Assembly: GCF_000422885.1 (NCBI RefSeq)
Contig: NZ_KE383942.1
Location: forward strand, 437,353-501,352
DNA: 64,000 bases
Source: Ottowia thiooxydans DSM 14619
GTDB taxonomy: Bacteria; Pseudomonadota; Gammaproteobacteria; Burkholderiales; Burkholderiaceae_C
Reading direction: 5' to 3'
The position numbers were made by a program, and so were the translations under genes. Shown here one piece after another: positions 1 to 9,589 of the stretch (within the stretch, counting starts at the first letter, position 1; each line of letters begins with the position of its first letter). A model generated the notes under the pieces. It saw only the letters and a program-made list of their open reading frames with translations. It searched no databases and had not been told where the DNA came from.

Positions 1-888
<888 letters not shown>

Positions 889-927
889 GCTCGCTTTGAC
901 GCTCTTCGGCCCCGTGCTGCCTGCTTT

Positions 928-953
928 GCTCACCCCTGTGCGGGAGAGTGAGG
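928..953. repeat. Degenerate CTC...GGGAGAG intergenic palindrome
   Basis: The intergenic stretch between lpdA and zapE contains CTCACCCC, a short spacer, then GGGAGAGTGAGG, an imperfect inverted repeat. It resembles the palindromes at 21644-21665, 35160-35190 and 58420-58443. It is probably a decayed member of the same dispersed family and has no visible U-tract. Confidence 0.4.
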
Positions 954-1035
954 TAGAGCAGTGCTCGCTGAAGGCGGCTCTTGCGGGCGCCGGGGGCGCT
1001 CGCAAATGGAGATTTAGCAGGAAGCGGTGCTGCGG

Positions 1036-2136
1036 ATGAATGCTGTGCGCGAGGCCTACGCGGCCGAATTGAAAATTCGTGGATTTGAGAGCGACCCGGC
1101 GCAGTTGCGCGCTGTGGAAGCGCTGCAGCGCTGTGCGGACGAATGGGCTATCTATAAAGAAAAGCGTTCCAACCGTTTCAAGAAGCTGCTCAATCGCCCT
1201 GAAGTGCCAAAGGGTGTTTATATGTTTGGCGGGGTAGGCAGAGGCAAGAGCTTCCTGATGGATTGCTTTTTCAACGCCGTGCCCATTCGCCGCAAGACAC
1301 GCCTGCATTTTCACGAGTTCATGCGTGAAGTGCATAGGGAGCTGGCTGGGTTGCAAGGTACAGTGAACCCGCTCGATGAGCTGGGAAAACGCATTGCCAA
1401 CCGCTTCAAGCTGATTTGCTTTGATGAGTTCCACGTGGCAGACATTACAGATGCCATGATCTTGCACCGGTTGCTGGCGGCCCTGTTTGAAAACGGCGTG
1501 GGCTTGGTAACCACGAGCAATTTCAAGCCTGACAACCTCTACCCTAACGGCCTGCACCGCGACCGCATTTTGCCCGCCATCGCGCTATTGAATGCCCGTA
1601 TGGAGGTGCTCAATGTAGACAACGGCACCGACTACCGCAGCCGTACTCTGGAGCAGGTTGAGCTTTATCACACGCCGCTCGGCGCTATTGCCGATGCCGC
1701 CATGACCGAGGCCTTCAATCGCCTGGCGGTTTCTCAGGATGAGAGCCCGGTGCTGAACATTGAGGCGCGTGAGATTCAATCACGCAGGCGCGCGGGGGGT
1801 GTGGTGTGGTTTGATTTCAAGACACTCTGTGGTGGCCCGCGTTCGCAGAACGATTATCTGGAGATCTCCAGCCAATTCCACACGGTGCTCCTCTCTGATG
1901 TGCCTCAGATGTTCGTGCGCCATGCTTCAGAAGCTCGGCGTTTCACCTGGCTGGTGGATGTGTTGTATGACCGGCGAGTCAAGTTCATACTATCTGCAGC
2001 GGTATCGCCCGAGGAGCTTTATACAGAAGGCCCCTTGGCGCATGAGTTTCCGCGCACCGTGAGCCGCCTGAACGAAATGCAGTCTGCTGAGTATTTGGCG
2101 TTAGAACATAGAAACGTGGACACGCACCTGACATGA
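1036..2136 (+). CDS. zapE: AFG1-family ATPase, cell division protein ZapE
   Basis: ZapE is a cytoplasmic P-loop ATPase of the AFG1/LACE1 family that acts at the division ring. Walker A (GGVGRGKS, about residues 64-71) and Walker B with the DEF signature (LICFDEFHV, about residues 126-134) are present, followed by the family motif TTSNFKPDNLYPNGLHRDR. Length, 366 aa, is normal. I chose the ATG at 1036 (MNAVREAY...) because AGGAAG ends 11 nt before it and the N-terminus matches homologues; a GTG at 1027 in the same frame is less likely. The stop overlaps the start of the following lipoprotein gene (ATGA), so the two are probably cotranscribed. Confidence 0.95.
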   Translation: MNAVREAYAAELKIRGFESDPAQLRAVEALQRCADEWAIYKEKRSNRFKKLLNRPEVPKGVYMFGGVGRGKSFLMDCFFNAVPIRRKTRLHFHEFMREVHRELAGLQGTVNPLDELGKRIANRFKLICFDEFHVADITDAMILHRLLAALFENGVGLVTTSNFKPDNLYPNGLHRDRILPAIALLNARMEVLNVDNGTDYRSRTLEQVELYHTPLGAIADAAMTEAFNRLAVSQDESPVLNIEAREIQSRRRAGGVVWFDFKTLCGGPRSQNDYLEISSQFHTVLLSDVPQMFVRHASEARRFTWLVDVLYDRRVKFILSAAVSPEELYTEGPLAHEFPRTVSRLNEMQSAEYLALEHRNVDTHLT

Positions 2137-2540
2137 AAATTCTGCACCTGAGTGCCGTCGTTTTGATAAGCGTTTTGCTGGGGGCTTGTGGCACGCCGCA
2201 CCACGAGCTGGTTTCCGCGCAGCGCGGGATTGATACCGCAGCCGCACAAGCCTTGGTGGCGGGAGCCCCGGCGGATGAGCATTTGCCGGAATGGCTCGCA
2301 AGTCAGCGAGAACGCCTGTCTGCGGCGCGGGAGGCAGCCACACAGCGCTTTGCAGATGAAGAGAAAGCATGTTGGCACCGTTTTATGGTTAATGCGTGCC
2401 TGCGCGATGCGACCGACGCGCGCCGAGCCGCTTTGGATCGGCTGCGGCAGGAAGAGCTGGCTGTGAACGACCTGGAGCGCAAGCGCCGCGCTGCTAACCG
2501 CCTGCGCGATCTCGAGCAGAAGCAGCGCGAGAAAAGCTGA
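2133..2540 (+). CDS. Small coiled-coil lipoprotein
   Basis: A 135 aa protein of unknown function. It starts with a type II signal peptide ending in the lipobox LLGAC, so Cys19 would be lipidated. The mature part is strongly charged and helical: residues 60-135 are rich in Arg, Glu and Ala (ending NRLRDLEQKQREKS) and would form a coiled coil. The gene overlaps the zapE stop by 4 nt (ATGA), which implies translational coupling. I recall similar short lipoproteins beside zapE in other Burkholderiales, but no function is known to me. Confidence 0.85.
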   Translation: MKILHLSAVVLISVLLGACGTPHHELVSAQRGIDTAAAQALVAGAPADEHLPEWLASQRERLSAAREAATQRFADEEKACWHRFMVNACLRDATDARRAALDRLRQEELAVNDLERKRRAANRLRDLEQKQREKS

Positions 2541-2621
2541 GCCCTGCACTCTGGAGCTTCAGGCTCCCATCCCGGGACCGCGAAGCTCCTGTTCACGCCG
2601 AGTTGCGTTGAATAGATAAAT

Positions 2622-2677
2622 ACCGTTCGAGCTGAGCTTGTCGAAGCCTTGCGCAGCGCTTCGACAGCCCGAACGGT
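2622..2677. repeat. REP-like imperfect inverted repeat
   Basis: The left arm (2622-2647) begins ACCGTTCGAGCTGAGC and ends GTCGAAGC. The right arm (2658-2677) is the reverse complement of the same sequence with 6 bases (GAGCTT region) deleted. Between them is a 10 nt loop. This matches the widespread CCGTTCG...GTCGAAGC intergenic palindrome of Comamonadaceae-type genomes. It sits between the convergent lipoprotein and PP2C genes and could act as an mRNA 3'-end stabiliser. Confidence 0.7.
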
Positions 2678-2708
2678 CTATAACACTCAACGCGATTTGT
2701 ATTAGTCG

Positions 2709-3485
2709 CTATTTCCCGGGTTTGTCTTCAGCCAGCGCTTCAACTTTCACAATGACCAGTGAGAGGTTGTCTCCACCTCCCATGGCGCGCGAGCGGGCCT
2801 TCGTAGTGAGAAATTCGCTGGCTTTGCGAGGTGAAAGGGAATGCAGTACGGAGCCCAGCTCTTCGGTAGTGAAATATTGCCAAAGCCCGTCTGAGCAGGC
2901 GAGCAGAGAATCTCCAATCTTCAGGGGAGCCGTTTTCTGTCCGGCCAAGTTTGGAGGCTCTTCCGTGCCCAGGCAGCTCATGAGCACGTTCGAATTTGGA
3001 TGCGACACGGCTTCTTCAGCGGTCAGCCTGCCTTGATCGATCAGGGCTTGAACAAATGAGTGATCAAAGGTGCGCGCCAGCAATTTGCTGCCACGATAGT
3101 GGTAGAGGCGAGAGTCACCGGAATGAACCCAGTGGCATTCGCCACCTGGTTCAATCAGAAAGGCGGCCAAGGTGCTATGGGGCTCCTGCTCGGCCGAGAT
3201 AGCGGTAAGCCGGATCACCGTGTGGGCTTCTTCTCCTATGCGCTGGAGCAGCTCACCAGGGTCATCATCATTCGGAGAGTGGCGGCCGAAGAGCTGGCGC
3301 GCGGTCATCAAGACTTGATCAGAGGCCTTGCGCCCACCAGTGCGCCCACCCATGCCATCAGCGACCACGCCCATCACGCAGCCGGACGATCGCGGATGAA
3401 TGAGCAATTCCACCTGATCTTGCTGATATTCCCTGTCACCCTTGTGCAGCCCGGTGGCAGCGCTGAGTCGATAGCCTTTTTCCAT
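2709..3485 (-). CDS. PP2C-type serine/threonine phosphatase
   Basis: A 258 aa metal-dependent protein phosphatase of the PPM family that removes phosphate from Ser/Thr residues. All metal-site motifs are visible in order: VADGMGGRTGG near residue 42, VHSGDSRLY near residue 120, LLACSDGLW near residue 195 and the closing GGGDNLSLVIVKV. There is no signal peptide or membrane segment, so it is cytosolic. It is the stand-alone form also found with type VI secretion systems, but no kinase or T6SS gene is near. It is convergent with the lipoprotein gene and divergent from the dinG-like gene. Confidence 0.93.
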   Translation of the reverse strand: MEKGYRLSAATGLHKGDREYQQDQVELLIHPRSSGCVMGVVADGMGGRTGGRKASDQVLMTARQLFGRHSPNDDDPGELLQRIGEEAHTVIRLTAISAEQEPHSTLAAFLIEPGGECHWVHSGDSRLYHYRGSKLLARTFDHSFVQALIDQGRLTAEEAVSHPNSNVLMSCLGTEEPPNLAGQKTAPLKIGDSLLACSDGLWQYFTTEELGSVLHSLSPRKASEFLTTKARSRAMGGGDNLSLVIVKVEALAEDKPGK

Positions 3486-3835
3486 GATTGTCCAGGGTTA
3501 GCAAGATCGTATTATCGAACGAGAGCGTCAAAGGCGTTAATTTAATGTGGAAGCCGGGGTGGAAACGTATGGAGATGTCTCAGTGAACGTGTTGGCAATC
3601 CATCCGGTTGGCGTGGGTTTTTTTGAGGAAGTCCCGCTTTGGAGTGTCGTACACGCAGGCAACCATCGTTTCCAGGTTTAATATTCCCCGTGATTCCAAA
3701 TTTCCATTTGCCCATCCGCCGGTTAACCGTGCGCTTTTTTCCGAACATACAGCTACCCAGGAAATCTCGCTTGCCGCTGAGCTTCATCCAGTCTGTTCAA
3801 TTTGTTCAATTGGCGTTCGGCCACCAAAATCCCGC
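3486..3835. other. 350 bp divergent intergenic region
   Basis: This gap separates the starts of the PP2C gene and the helicase gene, so both promoters should lie here. It is more AT-rich than the flanking genes, for example GTTAATTTAATG at 3536-3547. An open frame continues upstream of the helicase ATG to about 3608, but it lacks helicase-family sequence and I do not consider it coding. I see no RNA gene, repeat or clear operator. Confidence 0.5.
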
Positions 3836-5923
3836 ATGAGCATGTCTGGCGATTCCCCATTGGCGGGCAGTGAACTGAGCGACCCTGTCCAGTCTTTGCA
3901 AGAGGCCGTGAGCGCTGTGTTCGGCGAACATGGTCCCTTGGCTGAGGCGGCCGAAACCTTTTGCCCAAGAGAGGGCCAAACCCGTATGGCCCAAGCCGTG
4001 GCCAGAGTGGTGGCCGGAGGCGGCGTGCTGGTGGCTGAGGCCGCTACCGGTGTTGGAAAAACCTTTGCCTACCTGGTGCCGGCGCTGCTCTCTGGTGAGC
4101 GTGTTCTGATTTCTACAGCTACCAAAACACTGCAAGACCAGCTGTTTGGTCGTGATCTGCCGGCTTTGGCTAAATCTTTGGGGCTGCCGGTGCGAATGGC
4201 CTTGCTCAAAGGGCGGGGCAGTTACCTTTGCCTGCACCGCCTTGAAGCGGCGCCTCAAGCGATTGCACACGAACGTGGGCTGCAGCACGCGCTTTCCAAG
4301 ATTGAGCGCTGGGCGCACTCCACGCGCACGGGTGATCTGGCTGAGCTTCCTGGTTTGCATGAGAACTCTCCGGTGATCCCGCTGGTGACTTCCACACGTG
4401 AGAACTGCCTGGGCGCTGAGTGCCCCAAGTGGCGCGCTTGCCATGTCAACCTGGCGAGGCGCGAAGCCATGGCGGCTGATGTGGTGGTGGTGAATCACCA
4501 TTTGTTTTTTGCGGATCTCGCCATTCGCGAATCAGGCATGGCAGAGCTTTTGCCCACAGTGCGGGTGGTGATCTTCGATGAAGCGCACCAGCTCAACGAA
4601 ACGGGTATTCAGTTCCTGGGCCAGCATCTTGGTACGGCGCAGTTGCTCGATTTTTCGCGAGACCTTTTGGGCGCGGGCTTGCAACAGGCCCGCGGTCTGG
4701 CTGATTGGTCCTTGCTGGCCAATGGCGTTGAAATGGCCGCGCGGGATATGCGCATGGCCTTTGGAGCTAACCGCCTCAGCTCCCGGCTTCGCTGGGTGGA
4801 TGAGATGCCAGAAGGCATTGATCCCGGCGAATGGCGGCAGACATTGGCGAGCCTGGGTGAAGCACTTGCGCAGGCTGCGGAAGGGCTGGATAACGTGAGC
4901 GAAATCTCCCCCGATTTTGTTCGCCTGCACGAGCGCGCCATGCTGCTTTGCGAAAGGGTTGCACGTTTCGCTGGCGCTTGCGAGCCTGGTGCGGTGCGCT
5001 GGGCTGATGTGGGCAACCAGCTGCGCCTGATGGAATCCCCGCTTGATATTGCCGATGTCGTGCGCAAACGCTTGCTGGGGGCACCCGCGGGCGAGGAACC
5101 CGCTGAAGCAGGCCAGTCGCGCGCGTGGGTGTTTGTTTCCGCTACCTTGGGTGATGACGCGAACCTCACCTGGTTCACCGGCCCCTGCGGTTTGAGCGGC
5201 GCGGAGATTCTGCGGGTGGGCAGTCCGTTCGACTATGAGCGCCAGGCTACGCTGTATGTGCCGCGCCAGATCGTCAAACCCAATGACCCTGCGCACGGCG
5301 CGCAGGTAGCGCAGATCGCAGGCGATGCGGCTGAACGCCTGGGTGGGCGCACCATGGTGCTCACAACCACCCTCCGTGCACTGCGCGTGATCGGCGAGAA
5401 ACTGGCTGAACGCTTTGAAGGCACCCGTGTGGAAGTGCTGGTGCAAGGCCAGTTGCCTAAACGCGTATTGATGGAGCGTTTTCGCGCTGGTAACTCCCAG
5501 GGGCCAGGGCAGGGGGGAAGCGTGCTGGTGGCTTCAGCCTCGTTCTGGGAAGGGGTGGATTTACCCGGAGACACGCTCCAGGCGGTGGTGATAGACAAAC
5601 TGCCGTTTCCTCCGCCCGGAGATCCGCTGGTGGAGGCGCGCTGCCGCCGCATTGAGGCTGAGGGCCGAAGCGCCTTCGCTGATTATTCAATCCCTGAGGC
5701 TGCCGTGGCCCTCAAGCAAGGCGCAGGCCGCTTGATTCGGCGGGAGACCGATACCGGCATGCTGGTGATCTGCGATACGCGCCTGACCTCCATGGGCTAT
5801 GGAAAGCGCCTGCTCGCCGCGCTGCCGCCCATGCGCAGGCTGACGGACGAGGCATCGTTCCATGAAGCCCTGGAGGGCCTGGTGAAGCCGGACCTGGAGG
5901 CGGGCGTCACGTTTGACGTTTGA
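3836..5923 (+). CDS. DinG/YoaA-type ATP-dependent DNA helicase
   Basis: A 695 aa superfamily 2 iron-sulfur helicase of the XPD/DinG/YoaA group that unwinds DNA 5'-3' in repair. Walker A is AATGVGKTFAYLVP at about residue 68. The four cluster-ligand cysteines are one in SYLCLHR (about 132) and three in NCLGAECPKWRAC (about 190-202). The DEAH box is in VVIFDEAHQLNE (about 248). The C-terminal motifs FVSATL, ASFWEGVDLPG and QGAGRLIRRETDTG complete the motor. I start at ATG 3836 (MSMSGDSP...); ATG 3842 is an alternative and no strong ribosome site favours either. It is convergent with the TonB receptor gene, 30 nt away. Confidence 0.93.
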   Translation: MSMSGDSPLAGSELSDPVQSLQEAVSAVFGEHGPLAEAAETFCPREGQTRMAQAVARVVAGGGVLVAEAATGVGKTFAYLVPALLSGERVLISTATKTLQDQLFGRDLPALAKSLGLPVRMALLKGRGSYLCLHRLEAAPQAIAHERGLQHALSKIERWAHSTRTGDLAELPGLHENSPVIPLVTSTRENCLGAECPKWRACHVNLARREAMAADVVVVNHHLFFADLAIRESGMAELLPTVRVVIFDEAHQLNETGIQFLGQHLGTAQLLDFSRDLLGAGLQQARGLADWSLLANGVEMAARDMRMAFGANRLSSRLRWVDEMPEGIDPGEWRQTLASLGEALAQAAEGLDNVSEISPDFVRLHERAMLLCERVARFAGACEPGAVRWADVGNQLRLMESPLDIADVVRKRLLGAPAGEEPAEAGQSRAWVFVSATLGDDANLTWFTGPCGLSGAEILRVGSPFDYERQATLYVPRQIVKPNDPAHGAQVAQIAGDAAERLGGRTMVLTTTLRALRVIGEKLAERFEGTRVEVLVQGQLPKRVLMERFRAGNSQGPGQGGSVLVASASFWEGVDLPGDTLQAVVIDKLPFPPPGDPLVEARCRRIEAEGRSAFADYSIPEAAVALKQGAGRLIRRETDTGMLVICDTRLTSMGYGKRLLAALPPMRRLTDEASFHEALEGLVKPDLEAGVTFDV

Positions 5924-5953
5924 TCCACCTGCCAAGGTCCGACTGGCCTGGCT

Positions 5954-8443
5954 TTAGAAGTCCATCGACGCCGAAAGCAGGAACGTGCGTGGTGCACCCA
6001 TGGCCAAGCTGGAGAGCAATGGCATGCCCCAGTAAGCCTTGTTGGTGACGTTGTTCACGCTGGCCCGGAAGGTGATGGGGAAGCTGGATAGCTTGGTGGA
6101 ATACCGGGCGCCCAGGTCATAGATGGCGCGGCCGGAAATCGACAGGGAATTGTCTGCGCTGATGTACTGCTTGGATACAGCAGTGGCATTGGCGGTTAGT
6201 GTCAAACCCTGCACAGTGGGCACATCCCATTCCACGCCTACTTTACCCTGGAGTTTTGGCACGCCTGTGGCCTGCTTGCCCTGGTTGACAGCTCCGGTGG
6301 TGCGCGTCAGTTTGGGGTCTATGTACGCCACGCCGCCTATCAGGCGAACGCCACGCAGGGGCGAGCCGAAGAATGTCCATTCCACACCCTGGTTGCGTTG
6401 TTCACCACCGAAGGAGAAGATGTTGGTCACTGGATCGGTGTAGCTGCTGGGGCGTGTGATTTCGAACAGGGCGACAGTGTGAGCGAACTCACCCAGATCG
6501 AACTTCACGCCGATTTCCTTCTGCTTGGTCTTGTAGGGCGCGAACAGCTCGCCTGCATTGGCGGCGGTGGCCGGGGCTGTCTGCCCTTTGCTCAAGCCCT
6601 GGATGTAGTTGGCATAGACGGACAGGTTGTCCGTGGCTTTGAACAGGATGGCAGCCGCAGGTGATGTGGCGCTGGCGTCATATTGCGCGCTGCGGGCACC
6701 AGTGGTGACGTTGTAGCTGTTGGTTAGTACTTGCTGGCGGCGTACGCCTAGTGTCAGCTGCATGCGATCCTCCATGAAGGAGAGGGTGTCTGCCACGCCG
6801 TAGCTGACCAGACGGTTCTCGTTGTGAAGCGTAGGCGGGGCGATGAAGTCAGCGGCGGGCCCCCACACCGGGTTGTAGATGTTGGTTGTCCAATCCGCGC
6901 CGGGAACAGACCTGCGGCCAAATTCCTTCACGGTGTCTGTGTAGTGCGTGGCGTTCAGAGCCCATTGGTGGCCCACCGAGCCAGTTTTGAACTTGCCCTT
7001 CACACCGATCTCTGAAGATTTCTTTTCCACATCAAATGCCAGTTGGCCAATGGTGGTTCTGAAGTCTCCGGCTGCATTCAACACCTGGGCTGAAATGGCA
7101 CCGTTGTAGTGGTAGTTGCTCTTGCTGGTGCCGAAGGCGCCATAGGCTGTGACTTTGTCGGTCACATCGAACTCACCCCTCAAGATGAGGCCTTGGTCCT
7201 TGTTTTTTACATTGGACCAACTGGGGTTCAGAAGAGACTCCGCCCTGGGTGGCGTGGGAACTGCCACGCCGGGTGCCAGGTTGATGCCTCGGGTCACGCC
7301 CTTCACGCTGTCTTCGCTGGTGTAGAGGTCTGCAGATACGCGCGCGCGATCGCCGCGCCAATCAAGCCCCAGAGAGGCCAATTGCGAACCCTTCTTCTGG
7401 TGATCCACCGGCCCTCTGCCGTCTCTGTAAAGACCGTTGAAGCGAACACCAAACTGCTGGTTTTCTCCAAACCGGCGTCCTATATCAAGATGTCCGCCCA
7501 GTTGGGAGTCAGACATGTAGGTGGTTGTGACGCGTGTCAAGGGCGTGTTGCCTGCGCGCTTGGGTACGAGGTTGACAGTGCCACCGACTGAGCCACCGGG
7601 AGGCATGCCGTTCAGCAAAGCCGAAGGCCCTTTGAGCACTTCAATGCGTTCAAACATTTCCGGCGTGGTGCGGTAGTAGGGAGCCATGCCCACCAGGCCA
7701 CCCACAGTGACGTCTGTCGTGCCGGAGCTGAATCCACGAATGGAGTAGTTCTCGCTCCAGGCGCCAGTAACCCCGTTGCTGAACACCGAGGGGTCGGTGG
7801 CTGCAATGACTTCGGTGATGTCTTTGGCTTGCCGGTCTTCGACGTATTTGTCGGTATAGCTGACGATGGAAAACGGGGTTTCCATAAAGTCTTTGTCGCC
7901 CAGCAGCCCAACGCGGCTACCGGAGGCGATTTGTCCGCCGGCGTAGGCAGATGTCGCGGTGGCTACCCGGCCAGAGACGGTGACCGCGGGGAGGGTGCCC
8001 GCACTCTCAGTGCTGGCGTTTTGGGCTGCTGGTGCGACCCGGCTCAAGACATACCGGCCACCGGCTTCTTGTGTGGCCTGCAGACCCTGGCCGCGCAGCA
8101 GCTCATTGAAGCCCTGATCCACGCTGTAGGTTCCACGCAGGCCTTGGCTGGTCTTGCCCTGAACCAGGGCAGAGTCAAGGTTCAGCTCCACGCCGCTTGA
8201 AGTCGCGTAGGCGCGCAGTGCTTGCTCCAGTGAGCCAGCAGAAATTTCCACACTCTTTTGCACTTGTACCGCCTGACCTGCGCTTTGAGCGAAGGCTGGT
8301 GAAGCCACCAATCCAAGCACGCTCAGGCACCCTCCGAGGAGCAGTGCCATGCGCGCGGCCCCCGCCGTGTGGCTCAGGTGGAATGAACGCGTGCCCTGCC
8401 GCGCAGATGAGGTAGCCCTTGTTTTTGCTTGCTTCTTGGACAT
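5954..8443 (-). CDS. TonB-dependent siderophore receptor with STN domain
   Basis: An 829 aa outer-membrane ferric-siderophore receptor. In order: signal peptide ending ASPAFAQ (about residue 52); an STN (secretin/TonB short N-terminal) domain at about 65-140, the kind used for surface signalling in FecA and FpvA; a plug domain with YSIRGFSSG and the motif ERIEVLKGPSALLNG; then a 22-strand barrel ending in Phe (SASMDF). The STN domain normally contacts an anti-sigma factor, yet no sigma/anti-sigma pair is present in this window. The start is preceded by GAAAG at modest spacing. It lies 132 nt downstream of the binding-protein gene on the same strand. The substrate is unknown; the partner transporter suggests a catecholate-type siderophore. 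Confidence 0.95.
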   Translation of the reverse strand: MSKKQAKTRATSSARQGTRSFHLSHTAGAARMALLLGGCLSVLGLVASPAFAQSAGQAVQVQKSVEISAGSLEQALRAYATSSGVELNLDSALVQGKTSQGLRGTYSVDQGFNELLRGQGLQATQEAGGRYVLSRVAPAAQNASTESAGTLPAVTVSGRVATATSAYAGGQIASGSRVGLLGDKDFMETPFSIVSYTDKYVEDRQAKDITEVIAATDPSVFSNGVTGAWSENYSIRGFSSGTTDVTVGGLVGMAPYYRTTPEMFERIEVLKGPSALLNGMPPGGSVGGTVNLVPKRAGNTPLTRVTTTYMSDSQLGGHLDIGRRFGENQQFGVRFNGLYRDGRGPVDHQKKGSQLASLGLDWRGDRARVSADLYTSEDSVKGVTRGINLAPGVAVPTPPRAESLLNPSWSNVKNKDQGLILRGEFDVTDKVTAYGAFGTSKSNYHYNGAISAQVLNAAGDFRTTIGQLAFDVEKKSSEIGVKGKFKTGSVGHQWALNATHYTDTVKEFGRRSVPGADWTTNIYNPVWGPAADFIAPPTLHNENRLVSYGVADTLSFMEDRMQLTLGVRRQQVLTNSYNVTTGARSAQYDASATSPAAAILFKATDNLSVYANYIQGLSKGQTAPATAANAGELFAPYKTKQKEIGVKFDLGEFAHTVALFEITRPSSYTDPVTNIFSFGGEQRNQGVEWTFFGSPLRGVRLIGGVAYIDPKLTRTTGAVNQGKQATGVPKLQGKVGVEWDVPTVQGLTLTANATAVSKQYISADNSLSISGRAIYDLGARYSTKLSSFPITFRASVNNVTNKAYWGMPLLSSLAMGAPRTFLLSASMDF

Positions 8444-8462
8444 TTTTAGCTTTCAGGTGAGG

Positions 8463-8481
8463 TTGATTGAGAATCGATACG
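8463..8481 (-). promoter_or_regulatory. Possible Fur box before the TonB receptor
   Basis: About 20-38 nt upstream of the receptor start lies TTGATTGAGAATCGATACG. It contains TGAGAAT followed by a poor second half-site, and GATT-GAG-AATC is itself a small palindrome. It resembles half of the Fur consensus (TGAGAATnATTCTCA). Position and context fit iron control, but the match is weak. Confidence 0.3.
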
Positions 8482-8575
8482 CTTTACTTCGGGATCGCTG
8501 GATTGCGTGCCGAGCCAGAGGCGAATAAGTTGTTAGAAAAAGCGGAAGAAAATCAGGAGAACGAGGCGGTGAAAA

Positions 8576-9589
8576 TCACTTCCTATAGCCTTTGATGACC
8601 TCGTCAATCACGATCTTCAAAGAGCTTGGGCTGGCGGCAGTGACATACCAAGCCTCGGGGTCCACGAACACCACGCGTCCGTTTTTCCAGGCATTGGTTT
8701 GCTGCAAAAGTGGGTTGTTCATGCTCGCCGCGTCCATGGCTGGGCGGTGCTGCATAACGGCGGTGCGGTCCACCACGTAGATGATGTCGGGGTTGGTTTG
8801 CTGAATGAACTCACTGGAAACCGGCTGACCATGAAGACCTGTCTTCGCGACAGGGCCGGCAGGTTTCACGCCCAGGGCTTCAAATACAAATCCGTAGCGA
8901 GACTGCACGCCGAGCGAGCTGAATGAGCCGTTGTTGTGCAGTACCACCAGCGCTTTTTCAGGGCGATCTTGAGTAACGGCGCGGGCCTCTTGCACCTTGG
9001 CCTCCAACTCATCCGCTTTCTTTCGGGCGAGATCCTCTTTTTGGAAGATGCGGCCCAAGGTGATCAGATGGTCCTTGATGACTTCGATGTGTTTTACCTG
9101 ACTGTCGCGGTAGTCCACATCGAAATGAAGAGTGGGTGCGATTTCACTCAGCTCCTTGTAATGATTTGCCTGCAGGGAGGTCATCAAAATCAAGTCTGGC
9201 TTGGCGGCGTGCACCCGTTCCAGGTTGGGTTGAACAATTGCTCCCAGATCTTCGGTGCCGGGGGCGTCTTTGTACTTGGAAAGAAAGCGTGGCACGAAAT
9301 CCTTGGGCATTCCGATCACTGGAACGTCTAGCTGATCGAGAAAATCGACCTCGTTCATATCCAATGCCGCAACCCGCTGTGGAAGGCGCTCGATGCGGGT
9401 GGTTCCCAGCTTGTGCTCTACCGCGATGGGGGAGTAAACCGAGCTTGCTATCGCATTGGTGGATGGAGGTGCATTAGATACGCGCGGTGCTTCCGCGGCG
9501 TCCCGATTGCACCCCAGCAATGCGGTGGTGGCTATGAGCAGGAGCAAGCCCCAACTCGTGCTTTTGATGCTTGGGAGTTTCCCTCTCAT
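8576..9589 (-). CDS. Siderophore ABC transporter, binding lipoprotein (FatB/CeuE/YclQ type)
   Basis: A 337 aa class III periplasmic binding protein that hands a ferric siderophore to the inner-membrane permease. A lipoprotein signal ends in the lipobox ALLGC (Cys27). The mature part carries family hallmarks of FatB, CeuE and YclQ: HKLGTTRIERLPQRV, the NNGSFSSLG/SRYGFVFEALG segment, HGQPVSSEFIQQTNPDIIYVV split across the hinge, and VFVDPEAWYV. These proteins usually bind catecholate or petrobactin-like siderophores. The start at ATG 9589 overlaps the ATPase stop (ATGA) and has AGGAG about 7 nt upstream; the longer open frame to 9622 has no ribosome site. It is the last gene before the receptor. 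Confidence 0.93.
   Translation of the reverse strand: MRGKLPSIKSTSWGLLLLIATTALLGCNRDAAEAPRVSNAPPSTNAIASSVYSPIAVEHKLGTTRIERLPQRVAALDMNEVDFLDQLDVPVIGMPKDFVPRFLSKYKDAPGTEDLGAIVQPNLERVHAAKPDLILMTSLQANHYKELSEIAPTLHFDVDYRDSQVKHIEVIKDHLITLGRIFQKEDLARKKADELEAKVQEARAVTQDRPEKALVVLHNNGSFSSLGVQSRYGFVFEALGVKPAGPVAKTGLHGQPVSSEFIQQTNPDIIYVVDRTAVMQHRPAMDAASMNNPLLQQTNAWKNGRVVFVDPEAWYVTAASPSSLKIVIDEVIKGYRK

Noticed and set aside
4532-5446. 304-codon open frame antisense to the helicase gene
   Set aside because: Mirror of the DinG/YoaA coding sequence; His/Ala-rich with no motif.
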